Assembly (NCBI GenBank): GCA_019316985.1
Contig: CP079215.1
Span: forward strand, 1,240,001-1,304,000
Length of the DNA: 64,000 nt
Source of the DNA: Paraniabella defluvii
Lineage (GTDB): Bacteria; Bacteroidota; Bacteroidia; Chitinophagales; Chitinophagaceae
Direction of reading: 5' to 3'
Shown: positions 9,679 to 17,681 of the stretch, piece after piece
How positions within the stretch are numbered: the first letter of the stretch is position 1
How the letters are laid out: each line of letters opens with the position of its first letter
Made by a program: the position numbers and the translations under genes
Notes under the pieces: model-generated
Told to the model about the DNA's origin: nothing
Seen by the model: only the letters and a program-made list of their open reading frames with translations
Database searches by the model: none

Positions 9679-10662
9679 ATGAAAAGAAAATTAGGCAGCA
9701 GCGATGTATCAGTTACTCCCATTACCATGGGCGCATGGGCGATCGGCGGCTTTATGTGGGGTGGTAATGAAGAAAAAGACTCTATTGCTGCCATACAGGC
9801 TTATATAGACAATGGCGTCACTTCTATTGATACTGCCCCCATTTATGGTTTTGGATACAGCGAGGAGCTCGTTGGTAAAGCCATCAGGAACTACGATCGC
9901 AGCAAAATTGAGATATTGACCAAGTTTGGAATGGTGTGGGATATTGAAAAAGGAGATTTTGCTTTTGAGGGGAAGAATAACCAGGGAGCATTAAAGAAAA
10001 TATACCGTTATGGCGGCTACGACCGGGCTATCAGTGATGTAGAACTCAGTCTTAAAAGATTACAAACGGATTATATTGACCTGATACAGCTGCACTGGCC
10101 CGACACTACCACACCAATAGATGAAACCATGCGGGCCATGGAAAAATTGTTGCAGGATGGCAAAGTGAGGGCAGTAGGGGTATGTAACTACAGCGCAGCG
10201 CAGCTGGAAGAAGCAGAAAAAACCGTGAAGCTGGCAAGTAACCAGGTACCCTACAGTATGCTAAAACGCGATATTGAAACAGAAGTGGTTCCTTATGCAT
10301 TGAAAAACAATTTATCTGTTATTGCGTACAGCCCTATGGAGCGGGGACTCCTGACAGGGAAATATGAGAATATGTCGGCTTTGTCGGCAGAAGACCATCG
10401 TAATAATTATTTTAAAAAATTTGATTTTGCGGCAGTAAAGATCCTTACCGACCACCTGGCAGACCTGTCAACCAAGTATAACGCTACTATAGCGCAGCTA
10501 GTATTGGCCTGGACCTACCATCAACCGTCTGTTGCAACAGCCCTCGCAGGCGCACGTAATGCCCGGCAGGCAGAAGAAAATTCCCGGGCGCTGCATATAA
10601 AGATAAGCGCGGAAGACCTGAGCCTAATAGACGGATGGCTTGACAACAAATTCCTCATTTAA
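9679..10662 (+). CDS. Aldo/keto reductase
   Basis: NAD(P)H-dependent oxidoreductase with a TIM-barrel fold. Intact, 327 residues: MKRKLGSSDVSVTPITMGAW, catalytic DTAPIYGFGYSEELVG (Asp, Tyr), LTKFG with the catalytic Lys, IDLIQLHWPD with the catalytic His, and the cofactor-binding end YHQPSVATALAGARN. It belongs to the YajO/YghZ-like group of bacterial reductases. Substrate is unknown. A PfkB sugar kinase follows 81 bases later on the same strand and may be cotranscribed, which hints at sugar or polyol metabolism. Confidence 0.9.
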   Translation: MKRKLGSSDVSVTPITMGAWAIGGFMWGGNEEKDSIAAIQAYIDNGVTSIDTAPIYGFGYSEELVGKAIRNYDRSKIEILTKFGMVWDIEKGDFAFEGKNNQGALKKIYRYGGYDRAISDVELSLKRLQTDYIDLIQLHWPDTTTPIDETMRAMEKLLQDGKVRAVGVCNYSAAQLEEAEKTVKLASNQVPYSMLKRDIETEVVPYALKNNLSVIAYSPMERGLLTGKYENMSALSAEDHRNNYFKKFDFAAVKILTDHLADLSTKYNATIAQLVLAWTYHQPSVATALAGARNARQAEENSRALHIKISAEDLSLIDGWLDNKFLI

Positions 10663-10743
10663 CAACTCAAAGCAGCCGGTGGAGAGCCCGGTTAGCTCCA
10701 TATCGGGCTGCGGGCTTTCAGGCTTACTACTTAAATTAGATAT

Positions 10744-11613
10744 ATGAATACGATTTGCTTTGGTGAAATTCTTTGGGATATATTACCGCATGAAAAAGTA
10801 CCGGGCGGCGCTCCTATGAATGTTTGCTATCATTTAAACCAGTTAGGGCTGGCAGCGGCCATTATTTCAAAAACAGGTAAGGATGAAAACGGGAAAAGGT
10901 TGCTGGAGTTTTTACAGCAACACCAGGTGGATACTTCATTAGTGCAGGCAGATGAGCAGCATGCTACTGGTAGTGTAATCGCCACTCAGAAAGGTAACGA
11001 AATGGAGTACGATATTGTGCAACCCGTAGCCTGGGACTTTATAGATATAACAGAACAATTGACTGAAAAGGTTTCGCAGGCTTCGTATTTTGTTTGTGGC
11101 AGCCTTGCAGCCCGGGGCGGTAGATCCAGAACTACTTTATATCGCCTGCTCGAAGCGGCTCAAACAAAAGTGGTTGATATTAACCTCCGGCCACCTCATT
11201 TTGAAAAGGGTACTTTAGAGCATCTCCTGAAACAAGCAGATATTTTAAAGCTCAACGACCATGAACTGGCTTTGATTTCAGGCTGGTATATTAATGAAAC
11301 AAGCTTTGAAAAGCAAGTAACGTTTTTAAGCAATCAATTTTCTATACCCACTATTATCATAACAAAAGGAGCCAGCGGCGCGGCACTATATTATAATAAT
11401 GATTTCTTTTATCATAAGGGATATAAAGTAACTGTTGCTGACACTATCGGCAGCGGAGATGCTTTCCTGGCAGGATTCTTATCACGACACATCAATAATA
11501 ACCTGCCGGAGGCATCCCTTGAATTTGCCTGTAAGCTGGGCGCTTTTGTGGCTTCGCAGAAAGGAGCCTGCCCACCTTATGATGTAAGTGAGGTTGAAAG
11601 GTTGACCAGCTGA
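10744..11613 (+). CDS. PfkB-family carbohydrate kinase (fructokinase-like)
   Basis: Intact 289-residue ribokinase-fold kinase. It opens MNTICFGEILWDILPHEKVPGGAPMN, with the sugar-binding GGAP-N motif, and carries the PfkB signature DTIGSGDAFLAGFLSRH whose Asp is the catalytic base. KVVDINLRPPHF and IIITKGASGAALYY are typical. The GEILWDILP opening is seen in bacterial fructokinases, so fructose 6-phosphorylation is the best guess. Same strand and close to the aldo/keto reductase. Confidence 0.88.
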   Translation: MNTICFGEILWDILPHEKVPGGAPMNVCYHLNQLGLAAAIISKTGKDENGKRLLEFLQQHQVDTSLVQADEQHATGSVIATQKGNEMEYDIVQPVAWDFIDITEQLTEKVSQASYFVCGSLAARGGRSRTTLYRLLEAAQTKVVDINLRPPHFEKGTLEHLLKQADILKLNDHELALISGWYINETSFEKQVTFLSNQFSIPTIIITKGASGAALYYNNDFFYHKGYKVTVADTIGSGDAFLAGFLSRHINNNLPEASLEFACKLGAFVASQKGACPPYDVSEVERLTS

Positions 11614-11728
11614 TTAGATTACAGGACTTTCTAAAAGATCAGATCCCCGGGAACCGCTCCAATTTCAGCACATACAATAACAAGTCTTAATAAACAAACA
11701 GGCACGCACCTCTATTAAAATTCAAAAC

Positions 11729-12014
11729 ATGAATATCGAAGATTTTAACAACACATTGAATAATACCGAGCCCCATCACATTTTTCAGATCTTCAAAAGG
11801 TCTCTGGCATGCTGCCAAAGGCGACTGGGAAACGGCGCATAATATAGCCCAGGCGCATGAAGGGTCGAAAGACTTTGATCATTTGCATGCTCATTTACAT
11901 CGTGTAGAAGGCGATGAATGGAATGCAGGTTACTGGTATAGAAGGGCCGGGGCGCCCATACCATCAAAACCAGTAAACGGGGAGCTAAAAGACCTGATTG
12001 AAAAGTGGACTTAA
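11729..12014 (+). CDS. Conserved hypothetical protein, about 95 residues, frameshifted
   Basis: Starts MNIEDFNNTLNNTEP, then after one or two indels between 11771 and 11795 continues LWHAAKGDWETAHNIAQAHE, HLHAHLHRVEGDEWNAGYWY and RRAGAPIPSKPV. The pattern of a helix pair followed by HLHR-EGD-WNA-YWYRRA is a small conserved family I have seen in many Bacteroidota and Proteobacteria, never with a function. It converges on the HEAT-repeat gene across a shared terminator. Confidence 0.65.
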
Positions 12015-12055
12015 AAAACGGCCCGTTCATATAAGATCTAAAAGTGCATAAAGTC

Positions 12056-12085
12056 AAAAAAAGCGCCTGGTCAGGCGCTTTTTAT
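12056..12085. terminator. Bidirectional terminator
   Basis: AAAAAGCGCCTG, GT, CAGGCGCTTTTT is a perfect 12-bp inverted repeat with A and T tracts on both sides, between converging genes ending at 12014 and 12098. Confidence 0.9.
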
Positions 12086-12097
12086 TTGCATTGAAGC

Positions 12098-12558
12098 TTA
12101 CTTAATCATTCGCTGGGCCTGCGCCTTCAGCTCTTCCGGAAGTGATTTCTGAACTGCTTTTAGCTCTTTAACCAAACTTTTACCCAGTTTTTTTCTCCTA
12201 TCGAACGCATGGTAACTTTTACTACCCCATGGTCATAATCGCCCAGCAGGCGGCCTAAAATTGTTTTTGCCGTATCCGCGTCCTGGCTGGCAGCGCCATA
12301 GGCAGCCGCTATACGCACTGTGGTAAACTTATTTCCCGCTGCGGCCACCAACGCCGTTTTCGCAGTTTCATCATTAATATACCCTAACAGGTATGCCGCT
12401 TTTGTCGCCAGGTTTTCATCACCGCCTTCTGTTATTTCCTGCAAAAAAGGTACAGCTGCTGCACCAAACTTTTGAGCCGCCCCGGGGTAGTCCAGTTCAT
12501 CCTGCCTTAAAAAGGCAAGAATATCTTCATTCATATTTGTATTTGTAGCTTTTGCCAT
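12098..12558 (-). CDS. HEAT-repeat protein, frameshifted at the C-terminus
   Basis: Helical-repeat protein of about 153 restored residues. Two or three HEAT-like helix pairs are visible: AVPFLQEITEGGDENLATKAAYLLGYI, then TAKTALVAAAGNKFTTVRIAAAYGAA, then TAKTILGRLLGDYDHGVVKVTMRSI. A lost A near 12186 produces a false stop; restoring it gives KKLGKSLVKELKAVQKSL and a stop at 12098. It starts 22 bases after the end of the LGFP-protease gene on the same strand, so the pair is probably one operon. Both proteins begin MAKA. It may bind the protease or its target; that is inference. Confidence 0.7.
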
Positions 12559-12579
12559 GATTTCAGTTTTATTAATTAT

Positions 12580-13842
12580 TTAAATAGGTCTGGATAGCCC
12601 GCTGTTCAGCAAAGTAGTTACCTCTGTGCTCACCAGGTCTGGCGGCGGATTAGTAATATTAAAGGTTCCATTGCCTGTCATAAGCCTGTTGTTATTATTA
12701 ACATGATGTATACCCAGTACATGCCCAAATTCATGTCCAAGCGTCCAGCGCGATGCCGTTCTCACCACCACACAGCCGGGCCTGCCTGAAGGATGGGCAG
12801 CACAACCATTGTAACCAGGTACGGTACTCCTGACATAGTAAACCACCAGGTCGTTGGTACCAACAAAATTACGGTTGCCAAACAGCGTAATTTGTTCAGC
12901 CGTAACGCTGCCCATTGTGCAGCCACCTACATCTACGTCTTCGAGCGTAGAAAGACTCAGGTTTTCAGTAGTAGACCAATCAACCCTTATACCGGCGGTA
13001 GCATAAACATCCTGCATGGCAGCAAATTGCTCATTCAACGTAAACGATGTAGGAGCTACCAGCAGCTTTACATGTACGCGTACAAACTCCTGAGCACGCG
13101 CGCACCCTGCGTGGGACTCCAGTAAATGCTGCCTTTCTGAAAATGTGATATACGGCCGGCGCCTCCAAAAACTACCTGCTCATTAGATACAGGGTATCCT
13201 AAAGCACTTCGCTCCCAGCCCAGCGATGCCCAATGATCTCTTATGGCGCCGTGTACCTCCCAGGCTCCGGTACTGGGGTGCCAATAGATACTTCCTCCCT
13301 GAAAGTGATTGTAACGGCCTACTCCGTCGGGTGTTTTCGTTTCGTTGGTTAAGGGGTAACCGAGAAAACTTTTTCCCAACCCAGAGAAGCCCAGCGGTTT
13401 CTTATAGCCCCATGCACTTCCCAGGCCCCGGTGCTGGGGTGCCAATAGATACTGCCCCCTGAAAATGATTATAACGGCCTACTCCATCCGGTGTTTGGGT
13501 TTCGTCTGTTATCGGATACCCCAGCAGGCTACGCTCCCATCCCATGGATGACCAGCGTGCCCTGATCAATCCATGTACTTCATGAGCGCCTGTAGCCTGA
13601 TGCCAGTAAATACTGCCATTTACATAATGCTGGTACTTGCCTGCGCCATCGGGACAGGTTAATATACCGGTAGTGTTAGTACCCAACCAACCGGAAGCGC
13701 CTCCAAGAGACCAATACTTAACCGTAATGGGATGTATCTGTAAAATGGTATTTGCTGCAGCACTACTTACAGTAGTACTGATTGCCGGATTGGTAAGTGT
13801 AGGACCGGGCTTTTCTTTTGGTGCTTTTCGAGCTTTTGCCAT
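12580..13842 (-). CDS. LGFP-repeat protein with C-terminal metzincin-type metalloprotease, frameshifted
   Basis: Four LGFP repeats occupy the first two thirds (for example [45 protein letters not shown], each followed by [19 protein letters not shown] or a variant). The last 150 residues are a zinc protease: [13 protein letters not shown] gives the three-His site and RLMTGNG the Met-turn. LGFP repeats are best known from cell-wall proteins of Actinobacteria. The N-terminus [16 protein letters not shown] has no signal peptide, lipobox or membrane segment, and no type IX C-terminal domain is seen, so export is unexplained. Indels near 13455 and 13085 are probable errors. Likely operon with the HEAT gene. 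Confidence 0.78.
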
Positions 13843-13981
13843 AGTAGATGTTTTAAGGGTTGATGCAATTATTTATACAGCTAAACCGTTTGAGGTATTT
13901 ATGGCCCGCTGTTATTAAATATCGCAATGCAATGTTACAATCAATCGTTGCCTGCTGCAATACCTAAAAACACGGTACCAT

Positions 13982-14012
13982 AAAAAAGCGCTTCATTACT
14001 GAAGCGCTTTTT
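13982..14012. terminator. Terminator of the rplM-rpsI-rpsB-tsf operon
   Basis: AAAAAGCGCTTC, loop ATTACT, GAAGCGCTTTTT: a perfect 12-bp stem, 22 bases after the tsf stop on the minus strand. It would also work on plus. Confidence 0.9.
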
Positions 14013-14033
14013 AAACTTATTAATTAAAGCTTA

Positions 14034-14864
14034 TTAGCCTAAGGCCACTCTTTTGAACTCTAAAACCTTCACGCCGTTCTCTTTCAGATAGTCTCCAACA
14101 GATTTGCTACCATCTTTAACGAAAGCCTGCGCTGTTAAAGTTTGCTCTTTGAAGAAAGCGCCTAATTTACCTTCAGCGATCTTAGCGATCATTTCTTCAG
14201 GTTTACCAGCCATCTTAGGATCTTCTTTCATAATGTCCATGATCACCGCTTTTTCACGAGCTACTACATCCGCAGGAACGCTGTCGGCGTCTACTGCTAC
14301 AGGGCTTAAAGCAGCAACCTGCATAGCCACATCTTTACCGGCCTCAGCAGCTTCTTTATCCAAAGCAACCAGTACACCTATACGGTTAGCGCCATGAATA
14401 TAAGAGGCTACATAGGGAGCATTTACTTTTTCAAACTTAGTGATGCCGATTTTTTCTCCTATTGAAGCCAGTTTATCATTGATCAGCTCAGAAACTTTAG
14501 TTCCGTTCACAGAAACTTCGTTCAGTTCTTCAGCAGAGTTCACATTGCTTTCGATAGCCGCATCAGCGATGCTTTTTACGAATGCAATAAAGTCTTCGTT
14601 CTTGGAAACGAAGTCGGTTTCACAACTTACACATACAACGATACCTGTTTTTTTATCAGCGGTAGTTTGTGCGATCACCACACCTTCTTTAGCTTCACGG
14701 TCGCTGCGTTTGGCAGCCACTTTCTGACCTTGCTTGCGTAACCAGTCGATAGCTGCTTCAAAATCACCATTGGTTTCTGTAAGTGCTTTACGACAATCTA
14801 ACATACCCGCACCAGTAGCCTGGCGCAGTTTATTAATCTCTTGTGCTGTAGGCGAATAAGACAT
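14034..14864 (-). CDS. tsf: Elongation factor Ts
   Basis: Nucleotide exchange factor that removes GDP from EF-Tu. Intact, 276 residues: MSYSPTAQEINKLRQATGAG, MLDCRKALTETNGDFEAAI with the UBA-like domain, the core CVSCETDFVSKNEDF that contacts EF-Tu, and GANRIGVLV. It is the last gene of the minus-strand ribosomal operon, after rpsB as in most bacteria. It is one of few large genes here without an indel. Confidence 0.96.
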   Translation of the reverse strand: MSYSPTAQEINKLRQATGAGMLDCRKALTETNGDFEAAIDWLRKQGQKVAAKRSDREAKEGVVIAQTTADKKTGIVVCVSCETDFVSKNEDFIAFVKSIADAAIESNVNSAEELNEVSVNGTKVSELINDKLASIGEKIGITKFEKVNAPYVASYIHGANRIGVLVALDKEAAEAGKDVAMQVAALSPVAVDADSVPADVVAREKAVIMDIMKEDPKMAGKPEEMIAKIAEGKLGAFFKEQTLTAQAFVKDGSKSVGDYLKENGVKVLEFKRVALG

Positions 14865-15016
14865 ATAATTTATTTAATTTTTAAGGTTTATGGCCTGAGG
14901 TTATTTTCAAACATAAACCAAACTGTAGTAATGTAATCTTATTTTATTATTAAGCCAGCAGGGAATATTTTACACTAATAACCGGCGAAACATATTCGCC
15001 TGTTGGCAATAAAAAA

Positions 15017-15067
15017 GTTCATAGTTCATGGTTCATAGCAATGAACAATCAACCATGAACTATTAAC
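15017..15067. repeat. Inverted heptad arrays in the rpsB-tsf spacer
   Basis: Left arm: three 7-mers GTTCATA, GTTCATG, GTTCATA from 15017 to 15037. Right arm: AAC at 15044, 15051, 15058 and 15065, exactly 7 bases apart. ATAGTTCATGGTT (15021-15033) pairs perfectly with AACCATGAACTAT (15051-15063), so the transcript would form a 13-bp hairpin with a 17-base loop. Confidence 0.75.
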
Positions 15068-15077
15068 TCAATGCGAA

Positions 15078-15959
15078 TTATCTTCTTGGAGCTCCGCTTC
15101 TTGCGCCGCCGCTGCCGCCAGTGCTTCTTCTGCGCTGACCGCCTTGTGCGCCACCACGTCCGCCACGACCACGGCCAGCTTCAGCTTCAGCTTCAGCCTG
15201 GATCTTAGCCGCCTGCTTTTCGTTCTCGTCAGCAAAGTTATCTTCTACATCCTCGTCTTTAGCAGCTTGTCTTTCAGCAAGGCCTTCTTCGATTGCAGCA
15301 GTGATATAGTTTACGATAATAGCGATAGATTTTGTAGCATCGTCGTTTGCCGGAATTGCAAAATCAACTTTATTAGGATCGCAATTGGTATCCACCACAC
15401 CAAAAGTGCTGATGCCAAGGCGCTTTGATTCGGCCAATGCGATATGCTCATGACCGATATCAACAATGAATAAAGCAGCAGGTACACGGCCCAGTTGAGC
15501 GATACCGCCTAATACTTTTTCCATTTTTTCTTTATCGCGCGTTAAAGTCAAACGCTCTTTTTAGTAATGCTGTCGAAAGAACCGTCGCCCAGCATTTTTT
15601 CAATGCTCTGCATTTTCTTAACGCTCTTACGTACTGTGTTGAAGTTAGTCAACATACCGCCCAACCAACGCTCAGTAACATAAGGCATGCCTACTTTCTG
15701 TGCGCATTCTGTAACGATATCTTTTGCCTGTTTTTAGTACCAACAAACAGTATTTTTTTACCGCTGCGCGCAATTTGTTTCATTGCAGCTGCAGTTTCCT
15801 GCAGGCACTCAACAGTTTTGTTAAGATCAATAATGTGGATACCTTTTTCTCAGCAAAAATGTAAGGCAACATTTTAGGGTTCCATTTCTTTTTTAAGTGA
15901 CCGAAATGTACACCCGCTTCCAGAAGCTGCTGTTGTAATGATGTATTATTATTTTCCAT
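15078..15959 (-). CDS. rpsB: 30S ribosomal protein S2, frameshifted
   Basis: Binds the 30S head-body junction and is needed for translation. Starts [20 protein letters not shown], continues [42 protein letters not shown] and [16 protein letters not shown]. Single-base losses near 15848 (T run), 15735 (T run) and 15553 break the frame; each corrected reading is consensus S2. The acidic then Gly/Arg-rich tail ([17 protein letters not shown] and on) is common in Bacteroidota S2. An essential gene with three frame breaks is strong evidence for sequence error. Confidence 0.93.
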
Positions 15960-15963
15960 TTAA

Positions 15964-16048
15964 AGTATAAGTTTAAAGTTTGAAGTAAAAAGTTTAAAGT
16001 TTGCCTAAGGATGCTAACCTTAAACTTTAAACATTTAAACAAATTAAC
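15964..16048. repeat. Inverted heptad arrays in the rpsI-rpsB spacer
   Basis: Left arm: AGTTTAA, AGTTTGA, AGTAAAA, AGTTTAA, AGTTTGC with G at 15971, 15978, 15985, 15992 and 15999, a strict 7-base period. Right arm: AAAC/TAAC units ending at 16025, 16032, 16040 and 16048. The arms are complementary (TTTAAAGTTT against AAACTTTAAA). The right arm runs into the rpsI stop codon. Confidence 0.72.
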
Positions 16049-16432
16049 GTTTAGAGAACTGGTAGCTCTTTCTTGCTTTTTTATGACCGAATTTCTTACG
16101 CTCAACAGAACGCGGATCGCGTTTTAATAAACCTGCAGCTTTTAAAGCCGGGCGATATTCGGGGTTAACATCTACCAACGCACGGGCAATACCCAGCATA
16201 GCAGCTTCAGCCTGGCCTTTAACACCACCACCTGCGGCATTGATCTTTACATCAAATTTATCGGCAGCTTCAACTGTTTTTAAAGGACGCTCCACCTGGT
16301 TTTGAAGATATACCAGTGAAAAATAATTTTATAATCTTTATCGTTTACAGTAATGGTACCGGTACCCCTGCTGATGAAAATACGGGTTACTGCTTCTTTA
16401 CGGCGACCAACTGCATTTTTTTGTTTTTCCAT
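16044..16432 (-). CDS. rpsI: 30S ribosomal protein S9, frameshifted
   Basis: Small-subunit protein whose C-terminal tail reaches the P-site tRNA. Starts [20 protein letters not shown] with [12 protein letters not shown]; after a lost base near 16325 it continues [40 protein letters not shown] and ends [19 protein letters not shown], the canonical SKR terminus. About 129 residues. Second gene of the rplM-rpsI-rpsB-tsf operon. Confidence 0.94.
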
Positions 16433-16445
16433 TTATTTGAAGATT

Positions 16446-16530
16446 TTAGTAGTTAGTAATTAGTAATTAGATATTAGACATTGTTGGATGGGCATCTAAA
16501 TACTAAGGCGCTAAATACTTGTACTAATTA
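16446..16530. repeat. Inverted heptad arrays in the rplM-rpsI spacer
   Basis: Left arm: five contiguous 7-mers TTAGTAG, TTAGTAA, TTAGTAA, TTAGATA, TTAGACA (16446-16480). Right arm: CTAAATA (16496), CTAAGGCG (16503), CTAAATA (16511), CTTGTA (16518), CTAATTA (16524), the complementary motif. The right arm covers the rplM stop codon. Confidence 0.75.
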
Positions 16531-16970
16531 AAATTTAAGTTCTTTAGGTTGTTGTGCAGTGTGGGGATGGTTACCACCAGCGTATACAAATAATTTTTGT
16601 ACATTTTACGACCTAAACGGTTTTTAGGTAACATACCTTTTACCGCTCTTTCGATAATTACTTCAGGGCGGCGTTTTTGTAAATCGCTGGCCACTTCTTC
16701 TTTACGGCCACCTGGGTATCCGCTGAAAGTATCATATACTTTCTGGTCCATTTTATTACCGCTTAATTTAACTTTCTCACAGTTAACTACGATAATATAA
16801 TCGCCGGTGTCAACGTGTGGAGTGTAAGACGCTTTGTGTTTACCGCGTAAAATAGCGGCAATACGGGAACACATACGACCTACGGTTTGATTAGTACCGT
16901 CTACAACGTACCAGTTACGCTGCACAGTAGCCTCGTTCGCATGCTTCGTGGTGAAATGTTGTTTGCTCAT
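16528..16970 (-). CDS. rplM: 50S ribosomal protein L13, frameshifted at the C-terminus
   Basis: Early-assembly protein of the large subunit. MSKQHFTTKHANEATVQRNW is followed by YVVDGTNQTVGRMCSRIAAI, LRGKHKASYTPHVDTGDYII and AVKGMLPKNRLGRKM, all consensus. One A is missing near 16592; restoring it gives YKKLFVYAGGNHPHTAQQPK and a stop at 16528, the usual L13 end. First gene of the operon; a hairpin with a U tract lies in its leader (16995-17014). Confidence 0.94.
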
Positions 16971-16994
16971 TTTTTTAAAATTCTATTTGTTATT

Positions 16995-17014
16995 AAAAAC
17001 CGGGCTATCCCCGG
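16995..17014 (-). promoter_or_regulatory. Terminator-like hairpin in the rplM leader
   Basis: On the minus strand CCGGG, loop GATAG, CCCGG, TTTTT lies 24 bases before the L13 start codon and after the proposed transcription start. A terminator inside a ribosomal-protein leader suggests attenuation or autogenous control. An upstream segment CCGGTTTTGTCGG (about 17020-17032) could form a competing structure. Confidence 0.5.
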
Positions 17015-17044
17015 CCCCTTCCGACAAAACCGGAATTGGGAGTG

Positions 17045-17078
17045 CAAAAGTAGGCAGTATATTGCTAGAAAGGAACAA
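17045..17078 (-). promoter_or_regulatory. Promoter of the rplM operon
   Basis: TACTTTTG on minus (plus coordinates 17045-17052) matches TAnnTTTG, with TTG at 17076-17078, 23 bases upstream. Transcription would start near 17038, about 68 bases before the rplM ATG. Confidence 0.5.
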
Positions 17079-17339
17079 AAAAAGGCGCTATTTTTAATAG
17101 CACCTTTACAAATGATTGATTTTCAATAAAAATTTTGACAGTAATTTAAATCCTTATTTGGAAACAGGGTCTTAAAAAGACCTTTGATCATCAATCTGCG
17201 TAAAATAGAACGCAAATAAACAGGAAGAATGCTATTATACCGAGAGCATCAGACTGCCTAAATAAATAATACCTTTTTGTATCCTGCAGGTTCAACAATT
17301 TATGTGTCTGCACCTAAATTGCCCTGCCAATAATTAGGC
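17079..17339. other. Gene-free stretch
   Basis: AT-rich spacer between the rplM promoter and the Uma2 remnant. I see no coding sequence or RNA. Confidence 0.5.
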
Positions 17340-17611
17340 GTATCTTTATAGCATGAGCGGCGCATACCTCGTCTTCGCCCCTTCACTGGTAGAAATTTTA
17401 TCACCTACCGCACTGAAAAACCGCAATACCAAGTATCAGTTGTACGAGCAAATTAAATAGTACTTAATTATTGACACTGATACCGCGAGATAGAAATCCA
17501 GGAACTTAAAGACCATAATATGCATTGCAGGCCTTTAGTACCCCGTACCATTTCGAACTTTCTACCGACAGCAACATTGCTTTAGAACTAAGAAATATTT
17601 TTACTGACTAA
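17340..17611 (+). pseudogene. Remnant of a Uma2-family endonuclease gene
   Basis: In plus-strand frame from ATG 17353 one reads FAPSLVEILSPTALKNRN followed by TKYQLYEQIK, then an in-frame stop and YLIIDTDT. PSLV-EILSP-T-KYQLYEQ-YLIID is the core of Uma2 (PD-(D/E)XK) proteins. Farther on, after frame changes, HFEL and a short end ALELRNIFTD are visible up to 17611. The N-terminal third is missing and the lesion at 17456-17461 is not a simple homopolymer loss, so this looks like genuine decay, unlike the other broken genes. Uma2 genes are often mobile and multicopy. Confidence 0.55.
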
Positions 17612-17633
17612 GGTGGAAACATTTTCGATAAGT

Positions 17634-17662
17634 AAAAAGGCCGCTTTGCAGCAGCCTTTTAA
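17634..17662 (-). terminator. Terminator of the sus operon
   Basis: AAAAGGC and GCCTTTT flank an inner GCT/AGC stem around TTGC. It lies 20 bases past the susF-like stop, on the minus strand. Confidence 0.65.
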
Positions 17663-17681
17663 TGTATCGTTTCGGATTATA

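Noticed and set aside
15964-16530. CRISPR-like repeats in the ribosomal spacers
   Set aside because: Units are 7 bases, contiguous and degenerate, without spacers or cas genes.
15078-16970. Programmed frameshifting or pseudogenes in rplM, rpsI and rpsB
   Set aside because: Several unrelated essential genes are broken at plain homopolymers with no slippery-site context, and one-base correction restores each; sequence error explains all.
17340-17611. Uma2 remnant as an active defence nuclease
   Set aside because: The N-terminal part is missing and the catalytic region is interrupted by a stop; no other defence gene lies nearby.
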